DNA of 64,000 bases, from the NCBI RefSeq assembly GCF_037265215.1, contig NZ_CP147737.1, forward strand, positions 1,116,001 through 1,180,000, written 5' to 3'. Source of the DNA: Xenorhabdus griffiniae. GTDB lineage: Bacteria > Pseudomonadota > Gammaproteobacteria > Enterobacterales > Enterobacteriaceae. The notes below the pieces were generated by a model. That model was given only the letters and a program-made list of their open reading frames with translations. It was not told where the DNA came from and did not search any database. Both the position numbers and the translations under genes were made by a program. Positions 8,805 to 17,710 of the stretch are shown in pieces. Position 1 is the first letter of the stretch, and every line of letters begins with the position of its first letter.

Positions 8805-8893
8805 GGTCAGGTTCCTCATTGGATGAATCAGCATAAACCGGAGGAACCGCGCCATCAGGGCACCGCTCCCCCGATGGGTGATTGAAAAATAGG

Positions 8894-9202
8894 TTATTCG
8901 GACGGTGACCCGGTGTCCTGACTGAGCAGCGTTTCGGTAATACCGCTGTCGAAAATCACCCTCAGTTCATCATGAATACCCAGATACGGTGTACTGCTCT
9001 GGATACCCTGGGCATTCAGCCGGGTTAAATCGTATTTATCCACCAACGCATTGATGGCTTCAAAGGGCGGGACGCCACTGGCCATCAGTTCAGCCACGGT
9101 GTCAGCATCACACAGGGCCGTATCATTCAGGTTCAGGCCAAAATGCCGTTTCAGCAGCGTGCCGGCAATCACCTGCCAGACGGTTAAACGTAAAGGTGCC
9201 AT
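8894..9202 (-). CDS. CbtA/YeeV-family toxin-like protein
   Basis: The central segment VWQVIAGTLLKRHFGLNLNDTALCDADTVAELMASGVPPFEAINALVDKYDL... follows the pattern of the E. coli CbtA/YkfI/YpjF toxins (IWQ, HYGL-LNDT, AI-FLV-KY-L). Those toxins block assembly of FtsZ and MreB. The length of 102 aa is close to the 110-124 aa family norm, though the first 15-20 residues of classical members are missing. GAGG sits upstream of the ATG. No CbeA/YeeU-type antitoxin is recognisable next to it; the 180-aa gene upstream is unrelated by eye. It may be a member with a diverged antitoxin or one with another role. Confidence 0.68.
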   Translation of the reverse strand: MAPLRLTVWQVIAGTLLKRHFGLNLNDTALCDADTVAELMASGVPPFEAINALVDKYDLTRLNAQGIQSSTPYLGIHDELRVIFDSGITETLLSQDTGSPSE

Positions 9203-9218
9203 GGTGATACCTCACACA

Positions 9219-9761
9219 TTAAACGCTGACTGTCGTGCTGTGCCGGAGAATATCCTGCACTTCACGGCACGCGTGATAACGGGGTGAAATCCCATGCAAC
9301 GACAGTAAATGCGCCTCATGCCACAAGACCCGGGCGGCCGGGATATTCTGCCAGCCCTGCTCAAGTACCGCCAGCTGACACAACTGCTGCTGTCGCTTTT
9401 CCAGTGACAGGCACTCTGAGGCCAGCGTCACCGGCTGCGCCCAGACAATCTCGTCATAAAACCGGCCACCGAGCACTTTTCTGTCCCCGGCGTCATAAAT
9501 CATGACGGTTAACGGAAAAAACACACACACCGCCTGACCGGATGGCGTCTCCGGCACCGGCCAGTCCCCCAGCAAATGGATAACTTTCAGCCGCTGCACC
9601 ACTTCCATAACCGAGAAAGCTTCGCACACCGTCAGGGTTTCTTCCCGCAGAGACGGGGGCATTTGTGGGGGTTGCATCAGGCCGGTGACCTGGGCAGTAA
9701 AAATATCTTCACGTAAGGCCGGGTTGGTTTCAGCCGGCACGGGTAAAAAAATCGGGTTCAT
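9219..9761 (-). CDS. Hypothetical ICE accessory protein
   Basis: A 180-aa protein I do not recognise. It starts at a well-placed ATG (AAGGAAA upstream) and ends 16 bases before the CbtA-like gene, so the two are probably co-transcribed. It has no signal peptide or membrane segment. The central part VCVFFPLTVMIYDAGDRKVLGGRFYDEIVWAQPVTL looks like a beta-rich core, and the C-terminal half is helical with several His residues. Its place just upstream of a CbtA-like toxin makes it the first candidate for a partner or antitoxin, but nothing in the sequence confirms this. Confidence 0.6.
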   Translation of the reverse strand: MNPIFLPVPAETNPALREDIFTAQVTGLMQPPQMPPSLREETLTVCEAFSVMEVVQRLKVIHLLGDWPVPETPSGQAVCVFFPLTVMIYDAGDRKVLGGRFYDEIVWAQPVTLASECLSLEKRQQQLCQLAVLEQGWQNIPAARVLWHEAHLLSLHGISPRYHACREVQDILRHSTTVSV

Positions 9762-9778
9762 CGGTATTTCCTTGATGG

Positions 9779-9825
9779 AAGGTCAAATAAAGAAAACACC
9801 CGCCCGATGCCGGGCAGGTGTTTTC
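9779..9825 (-). terminator. Strong terminator after antirestriction gene
   Basis: GAAAACACCCGCCCG pairs with CGGGCAGGTGTTTTC (about 14 pairs, short loop) at 9792-9825. Read on the minus strand the hairpin is followed by TTTATTTG. It separates the antirestriction gene from the 180-aa gene downstream. Confidence 0.8.
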
Positions 9826-9885
9826 GGCTCCCTGGTCAGGCGCTTAAGAAAAGAGCAGGGTTAACAGCAACATAGGCTGATAACC

Positions 9886-10359
9886 TCAATGATGATGATG
9901 ATGATGATTTTGATTTTCGATTAATGACGGGCTGATAAAGTCCTCGTGGCGTCTCAATGTCATGACTGACTCTATCAGGCCGTTTTCCGGATGTTGCTTC
10001 GCATATTCCCGCAATTCGCGAAACCGACAGGCATCCGCATTCAGCTCATTCAGCGCGGCGATACGGGCAAGCACGATTGACGTCACCGCCAGCCCGAAGG
10101 CATCGGCAGAAAGCGTGATGGTTAACGCACTGTCCGGCAAATAAACAGAATACGTGGCGGTGGATGTCGGCACCAGATAAGTCAGCTGTTCAGAGACATC
10201 CCGCTTATCCCAATATTCATACTGATATTCACCACATAACTGTGAGGCGGTATTGGCAATCAGAAATCCCAGAAACAACCGTTCCAGTGGTTTTTTGCCG
10301 GGAAACGCCGCAGACAGCGCGGGACTGTCCAGCATGATGAGTTCACTTTTTTGCATCAT
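9886..10359 (-). CDS. ArdB/KlcA-like antirestriction protein with native His6 C-terminus
   Basis: ArdB-type proteins protect incoming mobile DNA from type I restriction. The family pattern is seen in LERLFLGFLIANTASQLCGEYQYEYWDKR, ITLSADAFGLAVTSIVLARIAAL and FRELREYAKQHPENGLIESVMTLRRHE, matching the E-x3-F-W, TLSADA-G-V and LR-YA-QHPE elements. The length of 157 aa is normal. The ATG at 10359 follows AGGAGA by 5 bases; a longer open frame upstream includes a separate conserved leader and is not used. The protein ends in six consecutive histidines encoded by ATG-repeat-like DNA on the plus strand. It is preceded by a hairpin element that is repeated at 12208-12275, which may control it. Confidence 0.8.
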   Translation of the reverse strand: MMQKSELIMLDSPALSAAFPGKKPLERLFLGFLIANTASQLCGEYQYEYWDKRDVSEQLTYLVPTSTATYSVYLPDSALTITLSADAFGLAVTSIVLARIAALNELNADACRFRELREYAKQHPENGLIESVMTLRRHEDFISPSLIENQNHHHHHH

Positions 10360-10477
10360 GTTCTCCTGTAAAAATAGAAAAGACGGAGAACCTCTGCCCG
10401 ACGGGAAGACATTCCCCGCCCGGGTGACTGGCATCGTGCCAGGGTGGATTAAATAACCTTCATCATCGATAACGATG

Positions 10478-10600
10478 ATATCTGCTTCCAAAGGTGGGCA
10501 GATGTACCACACAGTGTGTACTCCCTTGCAGGCTACGGGAGTGTGGGGGTCGCTGCCCGAAGGTGATCCTCACAAGCGACCGGATCATATGTAAGCCTTA
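10478..10600 (-). repeat. Hairpin/leader element, copy 1 (upstream of antirestriction gene)
   Basis: About 70 bases (10478-10545) closely match 12208-12275: TCTGCTTCCAAA, GCAGATGTACC, then ACTCCC-TTGCAGGCTAC-GGGAGT, a 6-bp stem with an 11-base loop. Weaker similarity continues through GTCGC and TGATCCT. On the minus strand both copies encode a short frame with the shared pattern Y-I-C-x-x-L-E-A-D (MWYICPPLEADII here), directly before the antirestriction gene. A translated leader peptide, an attenuator or a single-strand promoter are all possible. Confidence 0.6.
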
Positions 10601-10665
10601 TCACGCTAATAAACGGAAGTCATAAGGTCAATGCGTAATTCATTTTCTCTCGGCGGAAAATAACG

Positions 10666-11583
10666 CTATTCCGTTTCCCCGTTCTGATAATAGATCTGTT
10701 TGATATAACGCCCGCGCCCGTCACCGTGCCCCAAATCCATCGCGACCAGCGCCAGCACCTCTCGAGTGCTGAATCCCTGCGCTTTGTAATGTTCGCCGGA
10801 TTGCTGGGCAAAATGGTAGCGCATACTGTGTGGCGCTTTATTGCCCGTCAGCCCGGCACTGCGGACAACGTACCGGTAACGATCTATAGCCTGCGTGATC
10901 GTCGGTTTATCAATCAGTTTGCCGCTGCGTGGATGCATTTCGCGCTCAGCGTAGGCAATGGCGTGTTGCAGTGCTGCCCGATCCAGTATCACCGTTGGCC
11001 TCGGATGCCCACCTTTGGTGCCAAACACCACTCGTACAGACTCATGACCATTTGCCAGCACTTTTTTCCAGGTGGCTAAGGACTTATAGGCTTCCACCGC
11101 TTCTTTGGTCCGCAGTCCTAGCACATAGGCCAGTTGCATCACCGCCGCCACGCTCCGATCTTTTTGTTCGACCTGCTGAAAGATTTCTCTGAATTCTACC
11201 GGAGTCAGTGCTATTTTCGTTCCCTTACGGCTGCTACCCGCAATGCTTAGCGCCCGGTTATTCAGACGCGCATTGTCGGTGGAGGCCAGCTTGTGTTTTC
11301 CGGCCTGCACTAGAATCATGCGCAGTGCCGACATCTCATTTTGCAAAGTTCGGTGACTGATATGACGGGTTTTACGTTCAGCAATATAGCGCTCAATATG
11401 CTGAGTTTTCAGGCTGTCCATCTGCCGGAGCCTGATGCCATTGTCTTTCAGAAAGCCAAGAAACTGTCGGGCAATCCGCTCACGATCGGCCACCGTGGCA
11501 AAACTCCCGCCCGCTTTCCGGGCGTGGGTAATAAATTCTTTTCTGAACCGTTCAATTTTCGAACGTGCTGATTTCTGCGCCAT
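10666..11583 (-). CDS. Tyrosine recombinase, integrase-domain protein of ICE
   Basis: A second tyrosine recombinase of the ICE-associated type (phage-integrase N-terminal plus Integrase_1-like catalytic domain, 305 aa). Residues 1-110 form the core-binding domain. Catalytic residues seen are Arg in VLGLRTKEAV (about 156), HxxR in APHSMRYHF (about 253), His in LGHGDGRGRY (about 283) and Tyr in the last dozen residues (KQIYYQ). GGAGAGG precedes the ATG. It differs from the att-proximal integrase in lacking a long N-terminal arm-binding region, and such genes are a regular part of SPI-7-like elements. Its target is unknown; it might resolve dimers or invert a segment. Confidence 0.82.
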   Translation of the reverse strand: MAQKSARSKIERFRKEFITHARKAGGSFATVADRERIARQFLGFLKDNGIRLRQMDSLKTQHIERYIAERKTRHISHRTLQNEMSALRMILVQAGKHKLASTDNARLNNRALSIAGSSRKGTKIALTPVEFREIFQQVEQKDRSVAAVMQLAYVLGLRTKEAVEAYKSLATWKKVLANGHESVRVVFGTKGGHPRPTVILDRAALQHAIAYAEREMHPRSGKLIDKPTITQAIDRYRYVVRSAGLTGNKAPHSMRYHFAQQSGEHYKAQGFSTREVLALVAMDLGHGDGRGRYIKQIYYQNGETE

Positions 11584-11992
11584 GCCCGCCTCTCCTGCTA
11601 ATTTGCCTTGTTTTTATTCATTTTTTAAACAAATCCCTGCGTGTCGGTTCAGGTTCACCGTTCCGTGGTGCGTCAGACAATGTGTAGCAGAGCGAGGGTT
11701 ATGTTAAGTTTTTGCAGGAGTTCGCTACGTGCTCAGCACGGCGGTGGAATACTCCCCGTTCAGTGCCTGATTCACTCAGGATGAACGCCTCATTATCTTG
11801 ACGTGTGTCATATCTCCTTTTTTTATTGCATCAGCCTGTTGCCAGGCAGCGGGTTGAAAAACAGACCTGACGATCGTTGGCAAATCAAACAAAATGGCGG
11901 TTAATGGTCTGTTTTGCGTGGTTTCACTGAGTAATGCGGGGTTCAAATCGGCCGTAAAGTCAGGCTCTACGTGCTCTGGACGTTGGCCGCTT

Positions 11993-12040
11993 CGCGGCGT
12001 CACTTGGTAAACGCTGCGCTTTAACACAAGTGACGCCGCG
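11993..12040. repeat. Perfect 14-bp inverted repeat
   Basis: CGCGGCGTCACTTG (11993-12006) is matched exactly by CAAGTGACGCCGCG (12027-12040) with a 20-base spacer. The GC-rich stem has no T-run on either side, so a simple terminator is unlikely. It may be a protein-binding palindrome, a structured RNA or a single-strand DNA structure used in transfer. Confidence 0.7.
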
Positions 12041-12055
12041 CCGTTTTCGGGACGT

Positions 12056-12253
12056 TTATTGTGATAAATGCAAAATGCAGGTGAATGTTGTACCGGTTAA
12101 AACGATCTCATTCAGCGTAAGACAGGGTTCGTTTAGCCCCGCTGTGTGAATAGCCGGTGAACAACACCGGGAAACTTTCACCGTCAGATCGTGGGTTATT
12201 GGTCTGATGGTATCTGCTTCCAAAAGTGCGCAGATGTACCGCATGGTATGCAC
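12056..12253 (-). repeat. Hairpin/leader element, copy 2, with short frame
   Basis: Carries the second copy (12208-12275) of the element upstream of the antirestriction gene, including ACTCCC-TTGCAGGCTAC-GGGAGT. A 65-codon minus-strand frame (12056-12253) begins MHTMRYICALLEADTI and shares the Y-I-C-x-x-L-E-A-D pattern with copy 1. Nucleotide differences between copies mostly preserve this pattern, which hints at coding. After it the frame is unlike copy 1. No antirestriction gene follows this copy. Confidence 0.5.
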
Positions 12254-12559
12254 TCCCTTGCAGGCTACGGGAGTTTTAATGTCGCCGCTTCACGCTGATC
12301 CTTGCAGGCGGTGGATCTTGAATAATTACAGTTAAACACTGTATCGGTTGAGTTGAAAAGAGTCAAATTTGTATTTAATTCACCGTGTGAGGAGAACCAT
12401 TGCCATGGTAAATGGTTTTCCTCCTTATATTAACCCTGCGACAATAAACGTCATCAGTCATGGTTCCAGCTCTCAACTAATCCAGAGTTAATACCATTAA
12501 TAATCTTGTGAGGTGTTAAAAGTTCTTGTACCGCAATACCTTTCGATTTGGAGACTAAC

Positions 12560-14089
12560 TTAAGCCGTCTTTCGAAGAAAAATAAAAGATACTATGGATA
12601 AAAATATAGCAAGTATTACAGTAGAGCCCGCGACTACGGCAAGGCCCGATGCAAAGGCATCACTTGCTTGTTCTCTGAGATATGCTCCTTTAACTCCACC
12701 CAACGAGGAGGCTTCTGCTATAGCAATAGAAAATGAATTCGCAGCATGTTCTACAATAGAACTATTAATATCTCCACTAGCAAGACCTCCAGTCAAAATT
12801 CGTTGGTAAACAGCTGTCCCTAGTGTACCGAAAAGGGCTATACCTAGTCCCATACCAAGTTCAGTTGCTGTCTCCGCAGCTGCGCCTGCTGAAGCACTCT
12901 TACCTTCGGGAGCTGAGGAAATTACAATATCAGTACCTAGTGCATCGAAAGGACCAGACCCTAAATACACCACAACAATACCTGCTACCACCCACATAGG
13001 ACCTAATTGAACTCCAAACGCTATAGTAACAAGACCTACTGACATCACGAGAAATCCTGTCCCAATAACTGCTCCACTGCTTTTCATTTTCCTTGAAAGA
13101 GTGGGAGATATAAGCGCACCTATAAGCAGTCCAAGTGATGCAGGTGCAATTAACGCGCCTGCAACAACAGGGCTTAATCCGTAAGCAAGCTGGAGGTATT
13201 GAGGTACAAAAAGGGTTAAACCTCCTATTATAGAAGGCCCCAATAAAAGTATCATCAAGGCAGTCGCTAGCCCAGCATTGGATAGAATCATTTTAAGATC
13301 CAAAAGAGGATTGCTGACTTTAAATTGACGAATGACAAATACTCCTCCGGCAACAAATCCCCACGTTAAAATCAAAGTAGTACTTAGCTTTGTTTCAGTA
13401 CTGACAAGTTCTTTAAGCCCATAAACAAGCGGAAGTATAGTGGCAAGAAAAAGTATACTACTAATCCAATCGTATTGTTTTTGGTTTTCACTCTTAAATC
13501 CTTTAGGAAAAATTATAGGACCAGCTATTAGCAAGGGGAGTATTACAGGAACGGCTAAGAGAAAAATCGCTTCCCATCCAAAAAATTCCAATAAAGCTCC
13601 ACCTATTATTGGTCCAAGAGCAAATCCAGCCATAAAAGCAGCAGTCCATATAGCAATTGCTCGCCTACGCTGTTGTGGATTTTGGAATAGCTCACTTATC
13701 AGCCCAAGGGTCGCTGGCATAAGTGTTGCTCCAGCAATACCAAGTGCTGCTCTTACGATAATTAGTATAGAGGAAGTCGGTGATATGGAAGCTACAGATG
13801 AAAGCACTGCGAAAGCAGCACTTCCAATTAATAAGACGCGACGATTCCCCCAGCGATCACTCATTCCTCCCATTGGCATCAGAAATCCAGCGATCATAAG
13901 TGGGTAAATGTCTAAAATCCACAGTTCTTCTACTGACGTAGTGTCAAGAGAGGCAGCTATGTGTGCTAAAGCCAAGTATAATGCACTCATATCTAGAGCA
14001 AGCACAGCGGTTGGTAAACAAAGCAGACAAAGTGCCAACCAAGATTGTGATTCGTTCAAAGTTATTCGCTGACCTGTTTTTATTGACAT
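12560..14089 (-). CDS. MFS exporter, DHA2 (14-TM) drug:H+ antiporter type
   Basis: Inner-membrane proton-driven exporter, 509 aa, with about 14 hydrophobic segments typical of the DHA2 family (QacA/SmvA-like). The first segment carries ALDMSALYLALAHIA, similar to the LD-T-VNVALP motif C region of this family. Between TM2 and TM3 is GGMSDRWGNRRVLLIG (the MFS motif A, G-x-x-x-D-R-x-G-R-R). WIL-IYPL follows the DHA2 pattern. GGAGAG precedes the ATG. Located at the left edge of the biosynthetic cargo and AT-rich like it, it most likely exports the cluster product or gives self-resistance; this is inference from position. Confidence 0.88.
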   Translation of the reverse strand: MSIKTGQRITLNESQSWLALCLLCLPTAVLALDMSALYLALAHIAASLDTTSVEELWILDIYPLMIAGFLMPMGGMSDRWGNRRVLLIGSAAFAVLSSVASISPTSSILIIVRAALGIAGATLMPATLGLISELFQNPQQRRRAIAIWTAAFMAGFALGPIIGGALLEFFGWEAIFLLAVPVILPLLIAGPIIFPKGFKSENQKQYDWISSILFLATILPLVYGLKELVSTETKLSTTLILTWGFVAGGVFVIRQFKVSNPLLDLKMILSNAGLATALMILLLGPSIIGGLTLFVPQYLQLAYGLSPVVAGALIAPASLGLLIGALISPTLSRKMKSSGAVIGTGFLVMSVGLVTIAFGVQLGPMWVVAGIVVVYLGSGPFDALGTDIVISSAPEGKSASAGAAAETATELGMGLGIALFGTLGTAVYQRILTGGLASGDINSSIVEHAANSFSIAIAEASSLGGVKGAYLREQASDAFASGLAVVAGSTVILAIFLSIVSFIFLRKTA

Positions 14090-14230
14090 TAAAGCTCTCC
14101 TATTCGCTCTAGAATCATATCTTTTGTAAGTTTTGATAAATCTAGCTGCCTCTAAAGTAGCAAAGTATAATCACTCACGGAACTACCCAAAGATAAGTTC
14201 TCATTATTATTTTAAACTTAAATTCACAAT

Positions 14231-15259
14231 TCAAACTGCAGGGTATTTAGGAACATCCAAATCAATCCATTTTCCTGATTGACAACTGGAATCATATGCT
14301 GCGTCTATAGTAGCCGATGTCACGAGTGACTCAATGATTAGTGGAGCACAACGTATTGGATTCCTAACTAAATCCTCAAAATCAAGAAACATATCTCGAA
14401 ACCAATTCTTATGTGTAGGATCATTGAATTCAGAATTGATTGTCTTTTTAATAACTTTTCCATCCGATGCATAGGTTAGTTCATCATCATTAACTATTAT
14501 TGAGCCTCGAGTTCCTGATATGCTATAGCAGGTGCTTCTATGGTCAGCCGACCATGATAACGTAAAACTTACTTCTACATCATTCGTGCACTGCATACGC
14601 ACGAAAGCTGTGTCTTCAGTTTCTGGGAATCCATCACCAAACCGTCCTGAGATACATGAAACTGATAGGGGGATTGAATTAGTTAGGTGCATTGCTGCGT
14701 ATATACTATGCGATCCATGATCGCGAAGAATTCCTCCTTTTGATATGCTCGATTTTCTCCTCCAGTTTGGATTCCAATCTTTTACGCCTAAGGCGTGACC
14801 TAAGCGTAAAGTTTTAAAATCTGCACGCACAATTTTTCCTAACTTCCCTGCCTGCACGATTTTTCGCACTTCTGCAAGTACGGGAGAAAATTTGTATACG
14901 TGACAAGGATAAAACAGTTTATCGCTTGAAGTTATTTTGGATATTTGGTCTTTATATCCCGATAGATCAGGCAAAAAGACAGGTTTTTCACATAACGTGT
15001 GGAATCCACTATCTAGTGCTTGAGCACTATATATAGCGTGAGTGTCAGGAGGAGTACACACATCGACAAAATCAAGATCTTCATCCTGAACAAGTTGCTC
15101 AAATGTAGAATACGTTGTGAGGCCAAAATTTTCTTCCGCTATACGCCGTCTCTCTGGTGACACATCGACAATGGAGGTTACTGAAAGTCCATTACACTGC
15201 CGATATCCTGCGAGATGTCCAGTTGCTATTACTCCAAAGCCTATAATTGCACCTTTCAT
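14231..15259 (-). CDS. Gfo/Idh/MocA family oxidoreductase
   Basis: NAD(P)-dependent dehydrogenase of cyclitols or sugars. The N-terminal Rossmann fold has GFGVIATGHLAGYRQ (residues 6-20), DFVDVCTPPDTHA at the end of the fourth strand, and CEKPVFL with the family's conserved EKP lysine near residue 92. The C-terminal half has the open beta-sheet domain with DHGSHSIYAAMHL, supplying the substrate-side His residues. 342 aa is the family norm. GAGG lies upstream of the ATG. In this cluster a dehydrogenase of this family would oxidise an inositol hydroxyl to a ketone for amination, as inositol 2-dehydrogenases do. The exact position oxidised cannot be read from sequence. It reads the same way as the exporter gene, 141 bases upstream. 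Confidence 0.85.
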   Translation of the reverse strand: MKGAIIGFGVIATGHLAGYRQCNGLSVTSIVDVSPERRRIAEENFGLTTYSTFEQLVQDEDLDFVDVCTPPDTHAIYSAQALDSGFHTLCEKPVFLPDLSGYKDQISKITSSDKLFYPCHVYKFSPVLAEVRKIVQAGKLGKIVRADFKTLRLGHALGVKDWNPNWRRKSSISKGGILRDHGSHSIYAAMHLTNSIPLSVSCISGRFGDGFPETEDTAFVRMQCTNDVEVSFTLSWSADHRSTCYSISGTRGSIIVNDDELTYASDGKVIKKTINSEFNDPTHKNWFRDMFLDFEDLVRNPIRCAPLIIESLVTSATIDAAYDSSCQSGKWIDLDVPKYPAV

Positions 15260-15529
15260 ATTGGTTACCTCATTATGTTATGGAACTCATATTGTGTTAT
15301 TACCTCGATGATATTTCGATTGGAGTTTATGTAGATATAAACATAATGAATGCTTAAACTATATCTATCTAAACTGCCATCCAATTAATAGGGTCAACTC
15401 ATGAACGTTTTTTACGCTAAATAAATAATTAGTTGATAATAAATAATATTTTATCTTCTCGCTCTGTAGGAGTCATGAGAATTTAATCACTGATAAAAAT
15501 CATTTCTTTAATGAAAATTCATATCAATT

Positions 15530-15727
15530 CTATCTATGATATGGAGTAATAAATCTATTATAACCATTTATTTTTTTATTTTCGTTATAAGATTTAAAGG
15601 CTCCCCCTACTTTATTTATCACTTCCAATCCATTATAATCAATAAGATAATCCAACACCAATACTGACACAAAAATAGCTATGCTTACAGTAAGTATTTT
15701 AATTATTTTTTTAAAAAAATTATCCAT
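15530..15727 (-). CDS. Small membrane protein, unknown
   Basis: A 65-codon frame with a single hydrophobic segment near the N-terminus (IIKILTVSIAIFVSVLVLDYLI), a lysine-rich start and a polar tail. GAGGAA lies 7 bases before the ATG, which favours a real gene. No family recognised. The surrounding DNA is very AT-rich, so a chance frame of this size is possible. Confidence 0.45.
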   Translation of the reverse strand: MDNFFKKIIKILTVSIAIFVSVLVLDYLIDYNGLEVINKVGGAFKSYNENKKINGYNRFITPYHR

Positions 15728-16417
15728 AATATTCCTCGACGAATATATGGTAGAGTAAATTTATAATATCTTATGAATTTATGCAGGCAACAGAAGAATG
15801 TAAATAATATTTACTCATTCTAATGGCACTGGTCTTACTTTTTTATCCAATTACTATTTTATCTCTAATGCTGTGATTTCCGCTAAAAAAATTTTTTATG
15901 CCGTGTTATTTTTTTGTTATATTAAAATTTTCAACTCCATACTTAATTACCTAAAATTCCAAATTATTTCATTGCATTATCCATTCAAAAAAATGATATG
16001 CATCTAAATTTATACAAAGGAGATAATAATATTAATTTCACAGAAATCATTCAAGTGACGGTACAATAACTTATTAACCTGGTGGTTGGTTGATGTCGCC
16101 GTAGTTAAAAGTTTAGAACTATCTGAAAAATCATTAAGGCTAACAAAAATCACCACAAGATTAATTTTTAGATACAGCACTTAATGCTATTTCCGGTGAA
16201 ATATCTATCTATCTATCTATCTATCAATTAATTAATCTATGTATTCACTGCATTATATCTGAACACATTCGTTTAAAAAACATACCGATTTCAACTGAAA
16301 ATTAAATTTCAGTTTGTTACAGTAAACTGCGTGCTCTGGAGATAATATTATTATTTCTCCCATGTTCAATAAGCAACTGATACTGAATTAGATCAATCAA
16401 TAAATATAGTCGAATTT
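15728..16417. other. AT-rich intergenic stretch with ATCT tandem repeat
   Basis: No gene seen. At 16203-16225 the tetranucleotide ATCT is repeated about five to six times, downstream of the inositol phosphate synthase gene. The rest is low-complexity AT-rich DNA. Confidence 0.5.
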
Positions 16418-17509
16418 TTATCTCTCTATATCGCCCCTTATAAAGGCTTCGACTTTTTCATGAGCCACCTCGTCGGAAAATTGTTCTGGTGGAGATTTCA
16501 TGAAGTAACTGGAAGCGGAAATTAACGGCCCACCTATCCCACGGTCTAAACCAATTTTTGCTGCCCGCACTGCGTCAATGATCACTCCAGCTGAATTAGG
16601 AGAATCCCAAACTTCAAGCTTATACTCTATTGAAACAGGAACATCACCAAAATTGCGTCCTTCCAAACGAATAAATGCCCACTTCCGATCATCTAACCAC
16701 TGGACATAATCAGAAGGTCCTATGTGTATATCTCTCTTCGATAACATAGCCGAGGTATTTGAAGTAACCGCTTGGGTCTTAGAAATTTTCTTAGATTCTA
16801 GACGCTCCCGTTCTAACATATTTTTGAAGTCCATATTGCCACCTACGTTCAATTGATATGTGCGGTCAAGAGTGACTCCTCTTTTCTCAAAAAGCTTCAC
16901 CAACTCACGGTGAGTTATCGTTGCACCAATTTGGGATTTAATATCATCACCTATAATTGGAATGCCTGACTCCTCAAACTTCTTAGCCAATTCGGGTTCA
17001 CTCGCGATAAACACGGGTAATGCATTCACAAAAGCAACACCAGCATCAATTGCAGCTTGTGCATAGAAACGAGCCGCCTTTTCAGAGCCTACTGGAAGGT
17101 AACAAACCAAAACATCAACATTAGCGCTTATTAATGAAGAAACCACATCAACTGGAAGTTCGTTAGACTCTTGAATAAGTTGCCGATAATAGTATCCTAA
17201 TCCGTCCAACGTTGGACCACGAAGTACCTTTACACCAATTACAGGAACATCAGAAATTTTAATAGTGTTGTTCTCTGATGCATTAATTGCCTCGGATAAA
17301 TCGAGACCAACTTTGGCTGCATCAACATCAAAAGCCATGACAAACTCAATATCAGAAACGTGATACTTTCCAAAACGGACATGCATTAGACCAGGAATAT
17401 TCTGATCATCCGGTGCATTTTTATAATACTCAACACCTTGAATTAACGAAGATGCACAGTTACCAACACCAACAATTGCTACCCGAATAGGATTTTTTGA
17501 ACTGACCAT
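16418..17509 (-). CDS. myo-Inositol-1-phosphate synthase, actinobacterial-length type
   Basis: Converts D-glucose 6-phosphate to 1L-myo-inositol 1-phosphate using NAD. The 363-aa length and sequence follow the short bacterial/mycobacterial Ino1 class: [20 protein letters not shown] at the N-terminus binds NAD, then [63 protein letters not shown] (the conserved GDD-KSQ-GAT-HR catalytic stretch) and [21 protein letters not shown] precedes the ATG. Enterobacteria do not normally make inositol, so this gene marks dedicated supply for a cluster product. It is the first step of the proposed pathway, with the phosphatase at the far end of the cluster supplying the second. Confidence 0.93.
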   Translation of the reverse strand: MVSSKNPIRVAIVGVGNCASSLIQGVEYYKNAPDDQNIPGLMHVRFGKYHVSDIEFVMAFDVDAAKVGLDLSEAINASENNTIKISDVPVIGVKVLRGPTLDGLGYYYRQLIQESNELPVDVVSSLISANVDVLVCYLPVGSEKAARFYAQAAIDAGVAFVNALPVFIASEPELAKKFEESGIPIIGDDIKSQIGATITHRELVKLFEKRGVTLDRTYQLNVGGNMDFKNMLERERLESKKISKTQAVTSNTSAMLSKRDIHIGPSDYVQWLDDRKWAFIRLEGRNFGDVPVSIEYKLEVWDSPNSAGVIIDAVRAAKIGLDRGIGGPLISASSYFMKSPPEQFSDEVAHEKVEAFIRGDIER

Positions 17510-17710
17510 ATTTTTTCCTTACAATTACCTATGAATAATAACCTTTTAAACACTATCACACTTTTAAAGTGTATCAGGGTGATTCATTCAGCTTCTTAAG
17601 ATGAAGAATACAATTACTAGATTTTTATGAACCAAATAATTTAAGGATTAATTTATTATATCTTTTTATTTATCCATTTCTACACTATTAAAATAGTGGG
17701 TATGTTAAGC

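Larger units (their letters stand above)
11584..12559. other. Intergenic region with structured repeats
   Basis: No convincing protein gene. It contains a perfect 14-bp stem (11993-12040) and the second copy of the hairpin/leader element (12208-12275). From about 12300 the composition changes from GC-balanced ICE DNA to AT-rich cargo, so the left cargo boundary probably lies between 12300 and 12560. I see no insertion-sequence end or target duplication there. Confidence 0.5.

Noticed and set aside
9886-9910. Hexahistidine codons as a cloning-vector tag
   Set aside because: No vector sequence surrounds it; the tail is continuous with a natural antirestriction gene followed by a native terminator and ICE genes.
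11776-12027. 83-codon minus-strand frame
   Set aside because: It runs through the perfect inverted repeat, lacks a ribosome site and shows no protein pattern.
16203-16225. CRISPR array or phase-variable gene
   Set aside because: The repeats are 4 bases without spacers and lie outside any reading frame.
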